Assembly (NCBI GenBank): GCA_000444245.1
Contig: ATSW01000122.1
Span: forward strand, 1 to 21,488
Direction: 5' to 3'
Length of the DNA stretch: 21,488 nt
Source: Botryllus schlosseri
Lineage: Eukaryota > Chordata > Ascidiacea > Stolidobranchia > Styelidae
Shown here: positions 21,001 to 21,488 of the stretch, piece by piece
Position numbering within the stretch: position 1 is the first letter of the stretch
Layout of the letters: the number at the start of each line of letters is the position of its first letter
Made by a program: the position numbers and the translations under genes
Notes under the pieces: generated by a model
What the model was told of the DNA's origin: nothing
The model's database searches: none
Seen by the model: only the letters and a program-made list of their open reading frames with translations

Positions 21001-21096
21001 TCAAGCGGAGGACTTGCACAGGAGTGCCGCCCAACATGAAGACGTGTCACGGTGATTTTGCGCGCGTCAAGACGTGCAACACCCAAGTGTGCCCAG
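1..21096 (+). CDS. Spliced partial gene: Ig / Ig / TSP1 extracellular matrix-type protein (5 exons, open at both ends)
   Basis: The coding segments are <1-47, 7995-8145, 9481-9654, 12702-12903 and 20938-21096. Junction phases are compatible throughout (2, 0, 0, 1), and the donor after 21096 is phase 1. The product is 244 residues with no stop. Ig domain 1 spans about residues 2-95 (Cys24, Trp36, Cys77), Ig domain 2 about 103-191 (Cys123, Trp136, Cys172), and the TSP1 repeat about 195-243. Known biology: such domains lie outside the cell or in extracellular matrix and mediate adhesion or protein binding. Several Ig domains followed by TSP1 occur in hemicentins, ADAMTS-like proteins and papilin; UNC5 has Ig-Ig-TSP1-TSP1 but its first Ig domain looks different. 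Neither the signal peptide nor the C terminus is in the window, so secreted versus membrane-bound is undecided. The exons are visibly GC-richer than the introns. The domain call is firm; the family assignment is open. Confidence 0.9.
48..5369. other. Intron 1, first 5.3 kb: no recognised feature
   Basis: This is the upstream part of the 7.95-kb intron 1 (48-7994). It is AT-rich with stops in all frames. The longest open stretches (103-390 and 368-742 on +, 4606-5010 on -) show no domain motif, no splice context matching the gene and no coding-type composition, and are taken as chance. Small structures only: a 7-bp perfect hairpin near 4543-4559 (TCAGCGA/TCGCTGA, 3-nt loop), and a short ACCCGCC / GGCGGGT inverted pair about 90 bp apart around 922 and 1016. 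I see no transposon termini here that I can name. Confidence 0.6.
5370..6195. mobile_element. Non-autonomous hAT-like DNA transposon (826 bp) with target duplication
   Basis: The left end starts CAGTGGTTCTCAAACT. The right end, read on the other strand, starts CAGTGGTTTTCAACTG, a typical hAT-type terminal inverted repeat. Flanking 8-mers ACCCAAAG (5362-5369) and ACCTAAAG (6196-6203) differ at one base and fit the 8-bp target-site duplication of hAT elements. GCGGACCCC words recur near both ends in the same orientation (about 5396 and 6171), as sub-terminal repeats. The interior is AT-rich with no substantial ORF, so the element would have depended on a transposase supplied elsewhere. The single mismatch between the duplicates suggests an insertion that is not brand new. 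Confidence 0.9.
6196..6754. other. Intron 1 spacer between two hAT-like elements: nothing recognised
   Basis: Between the two miniature elements I see no coding potential, RNA gene or repeat that I recognise. The stretch contains several short CG-bearing words (for example around 6370 and 6465) but no array or clear inverted repeat. Confidence 0.5.
6755..7026. mobile_element. Miniature hAT-like element (272 bp) with target duplication
   Basis: The left end reads CAGTTGTTCTTAACCT. The right end on the opposite strand reads TAGTAGTTATTAATCC, a diverged copy of the same terminal inverted repeat. The flanking 8-mers CCTCAGTT (6747-6754) and CCTTAGTT (7027-7034) match at 7 of 8 positions. Sub-terminal GAACCCC / GGGGTTC motifs (about 6814 and 6994), often seen in hAT miniature elements, lie near each end. 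There is no ORF. Weaker terminal similarity than in the 5370-6195 element suggests an older insertion. Confidence 0.82.
7265..7982 (-). mobile_element. Family X element (older copy), interrupted by a family Y copy
   Basis: The segment around 7280-7460 resembles 10390-10590 in order and orientation. Shared blocks include AAGTACGTTTTGGATGC against CAGTACGTTTGGGATGC, and GAAAATTGCACC followed by TTTTTGCGTTAGTC against GGAAATTGCACC followed by ATTTTGCGTTGGTC. After the inserted Y copy, 7900-7982 resumes X and ends CTTTGACCAACTCCA. Reversed, this matches the start of the X copy at 13491 (GTTGGTCAAAG). The X end falls 12 bp before exon 2. The left boundary is approximate and no target duplication was found. 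Confidence 0.68.
7466..7866 (-). mobile_element. Family Y element, reverse copy, lacking its far end
   Basis: Read on the minus strand from 7866, this follows the Y copy at 9859-10329 closely. Both run from the GTTGYAACCAAGTCACAAG terminus, through TTTTACAG and TTTGACTCGAGTCAAGTCG, to the interior blocks TGATATAGAATG and ATAGACGAAATACCA. The match fades near 7466, so roughly the last 140 bp of the other copy, including its ACAACCCTG end, is missing here. There is no coding capacity. It sits inside the family X copy that reaches exon 2. Confidence 0.8.
7995..8145 (+). CDS. Exon 2: core of Ig domain 1
   Basis: The acceptor is ATATTTTCAG| and the donor GAT|GTAAGT, a near-perfect match to consensus. 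The first base completes the split Gly codon; then 50 codons run from HHVLSIDC to RLKIHD. It carries the B-strand cysteine (residue 24 of the joined product), the core tryptophan 12 residues later (LW36K), and the E-strand LSRLKIHD. It ends in phase 0 just before the DAGEWIC motif in exon 3, so one Ig fold is split across exons 1-3. The sequence between the X repeat end at 7982 and the exon is only 12 bp. Confidence 0.93.
8146..8359. other. Intron 2, first part: nothing recognised
   Basis: After the GTAAGT donor the sequence becomes AT-rich with frequent stops. I see no repeat family or RNA gene here. Intron 2 is 8146-9480. Confidence 0.5.
8360..8575. mobile_element. Possible miniature hAT-like element (216 bp)
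   Basis: The right end, read in reverse, is CAGTGCTTCCCAACCGTTTTC, a good hAT-type terminus. The proposed left end, CATGTGTTCCTCAATTTT, is a weaker match. The flanking 8-mers GTCGAGAA (8352-8359) and GTCTATAA (8576-8583) agree at 6 of 8 positions. There is no ORF. The right end is convincing; the left boundary is tentative. Confidence 0.5.
8602..9011. other. Low-quality patch with many single Ns
   Basis: About fifteen isolated or paired N bases occur between 8656 and 9011, a density seen in only one other part of the window (13494-13896). A 121-codon open frame runs through 8602-8967 but contains many unreadable codons and no recognisable domain, so I do not call a gene. The Ns may reflect low read depth, collapse of similar repeats or allelic differences. 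Confidence 0.7.
8962..9412. repeat. TAGTTC-rich element with internal inverted repeat and G10 run
   Basis: Both ends carry irregular runs of CTAGTT / TAGTTC (8965-9030 and 9310-9385). GGATTTTGAAAA at 9040-9051 is exactly complementary to TTTTCAAAATCC at 9391-9402, giving the stretch an inverted-repeat frame. The middle (about 9165-9215) contains GTGGTGTAACCGCATGGGG, then ten Gs (9191-9200) and CGAACCCCC, like the G-rich ends of some DNA transposons. This may be one element inserted in another. The right edge is about 70 bp upstream of exon 3. No ORF of interest. Confidence 0.6.
9481..9654 (+). CDS. Exon 3: end of Ig domain 1 and start of Ig domain 2
   Basis: The acceptor is TTTCCTCGTTGCAG| and the donor TGCAAG|GTACGA. 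There are 58 codons in phase 0 at both sides. It opens with VRRSDAGEWICRAENRAG, the classic F-strand motif D-A-G-x-(Y/W)-x-C of I-set Ig domains followed by the N-x-A-G turn and G strand. It then crosses a linker (LPEPNN) into the second domain, ending at VFMCK with the second domain's first core cysteine (residue 123). NAS at residues 85-87 is a possible N-glycosylation site. Both introns here cut inside Ig folds rather than between them. Confidence 0.95.
9714..10807 (-). mobile_element. Family X element interrupted by a nested family Y element
   Basis: The right end, read in reverse, begins CAGCGGTGCTCAACGTAGTC and continues CTACTCAAGTAGAAG, then AAAGTAACGCCG. These match the starts of the X copies at 11790 and 13491. 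The left end (near 9714, CACTAACGAAGTAATTG) is a diverged inverted copy of that terminus. The CAGCGGTGC-type end suggests hAT ancestry. The interior is interrupted by Y at 9859-10329. No ORF with recognisable domains and no clear target duplication; the left boundary is approximate. ACTTGAGTA words in both arms are typical of the family. Confidence 0.75.
9859..10329 (+). mobile_element. Family Y element (471 bp), nested in family X
   Basis: It starts CAGAGTTGTAACCAAGTC and ends so that the reverse strand starts CAGGGTTGTGATGACTCGAG, an inverted terminal pair of hAT type. Palindromic GACTCGAGTC words recur in both arms (for example about 9921-9931, 10276-10285 and 10309-10318), so the ends can fold strongly. 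The flanks AGTATACC (9851-9858) and CTTCTACC (10330-10337) agree at only 5 of 8. Both resemble the uninterrupted site in the X copy at 13491 (reverse of GGTAGACG, about 13912-13919), supporting an 8-bp duplication that has since diverged. No ORF. Confidence 0.83.
10808..11157. other. Intron 3 spacer: no recognised feature
   Basis: A 133-codon open frame begins at 10812 and runs to 11213, through the terminus of the hAT-like element at 11158. It has no recognisable domain, low-complexity bias or splice context. I take it as a chance frame. Confidence 0.5.
11158..11665. mobile_element. Non-autonomous hAT-like element (508 bp)
   Basis: The left end is CGGTGGTTCCCAACC. The right end in reverse is CACTATGGTTCCCAAAC, the same terminal motif with a two-base insertion. 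The flanking 8-mers CTCTATAT (11150-11157) and CTTTATAA (11666-11673) agree at 6 of 8. The right sub-terminal region carries repeated GTGGGGAATG (about 11597 and 11630). No transposase-like ORF. The end chemistry and flanks are consistent with hAT. Confidence 0.78.
11790..12090 (+). mobile_element. Family X element, incomplete copy
   Basis: It starts CAGCGGTCATCAAAGCAGTC, followed by CGAAGTGAAAGTAACGCC and GAGGAAGTAC, paralleling the X copy at 13491 (GTCAAAGTAGTG, CAAGTAGAAGTAAAAGTAACCCC). Further in, GCTTTCACGCGGTTCTAATGAC with TTTCACACATAAAA matches ATTTCAAGCGT and ATTCCACACGTAAAA of that copy. The match is lost after about 12090, so the far terminus is missing or unrecognisable. Confidence 0.72.
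12091..12701. other. Intron 3, last 600 bp: no recognised element
   Basis: It is AT-rich to mixed, with a short CATGACGTCA-type palindrome near 12307 and no transposon ends I can name. A possible chance frame at 12325-12549 shows no domain. It ends in the exon 4 acceptor (GCAATTTCAG). Confidence 0.5.
12702..12903 (+). CDS. Exon 4: remainder of Ig domain 2
   Basis: The acceptor is TTGCAATTTCAG| and the donor AAAG|GTACTT. There are 67 codons plus one base, so it enters in phase 0 and leaves in phase 1, the usual phase at the end of an Ig module. It contains the core Trp136 (NVTWLKDG), the E-strand RLVIRRV, the DAGVYAC motif with the second core cysteine (residue 172), and the G strand AELMIKG. 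NVT (133-135) and NFT (144-146) are potential N-glycosylation sites. The C-x12-W spacing across the exon 3/4 junction is normal for I-set domains, which supports the join. Confidence 0.95.
12904..13490. other. Intron 4, first part: mostly unrecognised
   Basis: The 8.0-kb intron 4 (12904-20937) opens here. The frame of exon 4 stays open for about 130 bp past the donor (stop by 13037), but the read-through has no domain character. GCGGGCCGTGTTGCCCGC near 13418-13435 is a short hairpin of the kind found near hAT ends. No matching element could be delimited. Confidence 0.5.
13491..14000 (+). mobile_element. Family X element, uninterrupted copy
   Basis: It starts TAGNGTTGGTCAAAGTAGTG, then CTCAAGTAGAAGTAAAAGTAA, matching the reverse of the X end at 7982 and at 10807. 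Near its far side, AAAACTGCTCGGGTAGACG (about 13901-13919), CATAACCACTTC and TTTGAGTACTC match the two parts of the 9714-10807 copy that flank its Y insertion. This copy therefore shows the site without Y. The flanks GATATATC (13483-13490) and GATATAGA (14001-14008) agree at 6 of 8, giving a tentative end near 14000. It contains several single Ns. Confidence 0.72.
14060..14295. repeat. Family W fold-back repeat (head-to-head copies)
   Basis: GAACCCTAATATTTTCGG at 14134-14151 and CCGAAAATATTCGGGTTC at 14194-14211 form an 18-bp inverted repeat with one mismatch and a 42-bp spacer. The arms extend outward with weaker complementarity. The right half continues TGTGAATATACTATTCAGTTG and TTGAAGTTCTGTACCTCCA, shared with copies at 16063-16212 and 17022-17255. 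No ORF of note. It is probably a non-autonomous fold-back element; the family is not identified. Confidence 0.75.
14296..14903. other. Intron 4 spacer: no recognised feature
   Basis: Open frames here on the minus strand (14557-14778 and 14597-14875) overlap one another and show no domain. I see no repeat shared with the rest of the window. Confidence 0.45.
14904..15227. mobile_element. Miniature hAT-like element (about 324 bp)
   Basis: The left end is CAGCGGTTCTTAACCCCTAA. The right end in reverse is AAATGGATTCGTAACTTGGG, the same motif with several changes and one extra base. Paired GGACC / GGTCC motifs sit just inside both ends (about 14926 and 15183-15210). The flanking 8-mers agree poorly (about 4 of 8), so the exact right edge is uncertain. 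No ORF. Confidence 0.6.
15228..16062. other. Intron 4 spacer: no recognised feature
   Basis: It is AT-rich with no long frames and no similarity that I can see to the repeat families elsewhere in the window. Confidence 0.45.
16063..16212 (+). repeat. Family W repeat, single forward copy
   Basis: It contains AACATTTTT, AATTCTCTATAGTT, ACGATTACCCCTGACGAG with TGTCAGCCGAAAT, then TTCAATATGAATATACTA and TTGAAGTTCTGTACCTCCAA. The order is the same as in the copy at 17081-17255. No inverted partner lies directly beside it. Confidence 0.78.
16447..16831 (+). mobile_element. Family Z element, copy 1 (385 bp)
   Basis: The left end is CAGACTCCGATAAC. The right end in reverse is CAGACTTGGACGACTG, the same terminus as the left end of copy 2. 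The flanking 8-mers CCTCTCGC (16439-16446) and CTTCACGC (16832-16839) agree at 6 of 8. The interior is rich in TCTAATTCTAATC words and includes GAGCGAAATGCCGGTAATC and GCTATTCTCATGCT, shared with the other two copies. No coding capacity. The 8-bp duplication suggests hAT-type mobilisation. Confidence 0.85.
16969..17255. repeat. Family W cluster: inverted, partial and full copies in a row
   Basis: A reverse fragment (16969-17001, CAATTGAATGGTATATTCAT then ATTGAAATTGAAG) faces a forward partial copy (about 17022-17081, ATTACCCCTGA to GAATATACTATTCAAG). Together they make a fold-back with a short spacer. A nearly full forward copy follows at about 17081-17255 (GATTACCCCTGACGAGTG, AGCCGAAAATAGTCGGG, TTGAAGTTCTGTGCCTCCAA). 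The partial and full copies are direct repeats, so the block mixes tandem and inverted arrangement. Confidence 0.75.
17256..17923. other. Intron 4 spacer: no recognised feature
   Basis: No frames, repeats or RNA-like structures that I can name lie between the W cluster and the second Z copy. Confidence 0.45.
17924..18361 (+). mobile_element. Family Z element, copy 2 (438 bp) with target duplication
   Basis: The left end is CAGACTTGGAACAACC. The right end in reverse is CATACTTGAAAAACT. The flanking 8-mers CTCTGTAC (17916-17923) and TTCTGTAC (18362-18369) match at 7 of 8, a convincing hAT-style duplication. Shared interior blocks with copy 1 include TAATTCTAGTTG, AGAGCGAAATACCAG, GTACAGTGTACA and TTGCTATTCTCATGCT. 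Non-coding. Confidence 0.88.
18362..18780. other. Intron 4 spacer: no recognised feature
   Basis: No recognisable repeat or coding signal. The stretch 18580-18630 is locally GC-richer than its surroundings. Confidence 0.4.
18781..19050 (+). mobile_element. tRNA-derived SINE
   Basis: The head is tRNA-like: A box TAGCGTAGTGG at 18788-18798 and B box GTTCGAGTCC at 18833-18842. Counting from 18781 these fall at tRNA positions 8 and 53, exactly as in a real tRNA. The T-stem is broken (about 2 of 5 pairs) and the acceptor stem only partly pairs, so this is not a functional tRNA. A non-tRNA body of about 180 bp follows, then an A-rich tail with CAAACAAACGAAAA (about 19039-19052). Known biology: these boxes recruit RNA polymerase III and SINEs are copied by LINE machinery. 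No target duplication could be fixed, so both edges are approximate. Confidence 0.82.
19158..19434 (+). mobile_element. Family Z element, copy 3 (shorter, diverged)
   Basis: The blocks GAGCGAAATGTCGGTAATC, GTTCTAATTTTAATTGTAA, ACTGTACAGTAC, GCGTACAGACATTCGCCATT and CAATTTGGAAAATC appear in the same order as in copies 1 and 2. The TAATTC-rich middle is reduced. The left end (near AAGACTCTCTCGTATAAATA) and the right end near 19434 are eroded, and no target duplication is seen. Confidence 0.72.
19435..20581. other. Intron 4 spacer: no recognised feature
   Basis: This is about 1.1 kb of AT-rich sequence with only short chance frames on the minus strand and no repeat shared with the rest of the window. 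Confidence 0.45.
20582..20680 (+). mobile_element. Single terminus of a hAT-like element (remnant)
   Basis: GATTGGTTCCCAACGTGGGC followed by a GGGGGCGA motif (about 20617) is the characteristic left end and sub-terminal G-rich stretch of many hAT elements. I could not find a matching right end before exon 5, so it is reported as a remnant; the right limit is arbitrary. Confidence 0.5.
20938..21096 (+). CDS. Exon 5: thrombospondin type-1 repeat
   Basis: The acceptor is GTTGCAATTTAG| and the donor CCAG|GTATGT. The exon is 159 bp and phase 1 at both ends, the classic symmetrical module exon. With the base from exon 4 it encodes a Gly, then RMLPWSEWSKCSVSCGKG and the rest of one TSP1 repeat with six cysteines (residues 203, 207, 218, 228, 238, 243). 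WSEWSKC fits the W-x-x-W-x-x-C pattern for C-mannosylation, and CSVSCG fits the C-x-x-(S/T)-C-G site fucosylated by POFUT2 in known TSP1 repeats. An 8.0-kb intron separates it from Ig domain 2. Further TSP1 exons probably follow outside the window. Confidence 0.97.
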
Positions 21097-21488
21097 GTAT
21101 GTATTAGGTATGGCGTAAATATGTAAATTTTCTTTCTACTCCGGTTGTTGCGGATTTGATTCCTAATACCACAACAACAATAATAACAATATGCGACGGT
21201 GAAATGTATTATACCACAGGCTGTTTTTACGATTAACAGTCCTGATTAAATCATCAAATCATTGAGAACTGCAGTTTTGCCTTACTATACATGGACCTAG
21301 TTTGTAGCATGGACCTGTATTAATGTACGTGATAAAGGAGTGGACTGACATATATATCACATTTCCGAAGGAATCTGTACAATGTTTATTAGACATCATT
21401 CAGAGCGCTGTCATGTATATTTTCATCTGCCTACAATCAAATTATCATTTGATTGCGCGTTTCTTTTACACCACAAGAGACGTAATAT
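21097..21488. other. Start of intron 5: no exon seen
   Basis: AT-rich after the GTATGT donor. A short CAA/TAA simple repeat lies at about 21170-21190. No further exon or transposon terminus is visible before the window ends. Confidence 0.55.

Noticed and set aside
1-21096. Assignment of the gene as UNC5
   Set aside because: Ig-Ig-TSP1 order would fit, but Ig domain 1 here is an ordinary I-set domain with a core Trp, unlike the atypical first Ig of UNC5; no transmembrane, ZU5 or death-domain exon is visible.

Overview
The window is eukaryotic, and specifically metazoan, genomic DNA. The evidence is a set of short, GC-richer coding exons bounded by GT/AG splice sites and encoding extracellular immunoglobulin (Ig) and thrombospondin type-1 (TSP1) domains. 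These exons are scattered through AT-rich introns full of small non-autonomous DNA transposons. Scattered single Ns and frequent TAGGCCTA-like words would fit a draft assembly of a marine invertebrate (for instance an ascidian or hemichordate), but the species cannot be fixed from sequence alone.

One gene runs across the whole window on the + strand and is open at both ends. Five exons are supported: <1-47, 7995-8145, 9481-9654, 12702-12903 and 20938-21096. Intron phases agree at every junction (2, 0, 0, 1, then 1 leaving the window). The joined 244-residue stretch reads Ig I-set, Ig I-set, TSP1. The architecture suits a secreted or cell-surface matrix protein of the hemicentin / ADAMTS-like / papilin type, but no specific orthologue is claimed.

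The introns are 7.9, 1.3, 3.0 and 8.0 kb. I recognised no other gene; the longer ORFs elsewhere look like chance or lie in repeats. The introns hold hAT-like miniature elements at 5370-6195, 6755-7026, 8360-8575, 11158-11665 and 14904-15227, several with 8-bp target duplications. They also hold three repeat families, named X, Y and Z here, with several copies each. A fold-back family (W), a tRNA-derived SINE at about 18781-19050, and a TAGTTC-rich element with a G10 run complete the list.

The most informative structures concern how repeats sit around exons. A family-X terminus lies only 12 bp upstream of the second exon. A family-Y copy is nested in family X, and another X copy provides the empty site. 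Two Y copies in opposite orientation flank exons 2 and 3. The roughly 5.3 kb from 48 to 5369 and several shorter stretches show nothing I can name. No novel multi-gene system is visible.
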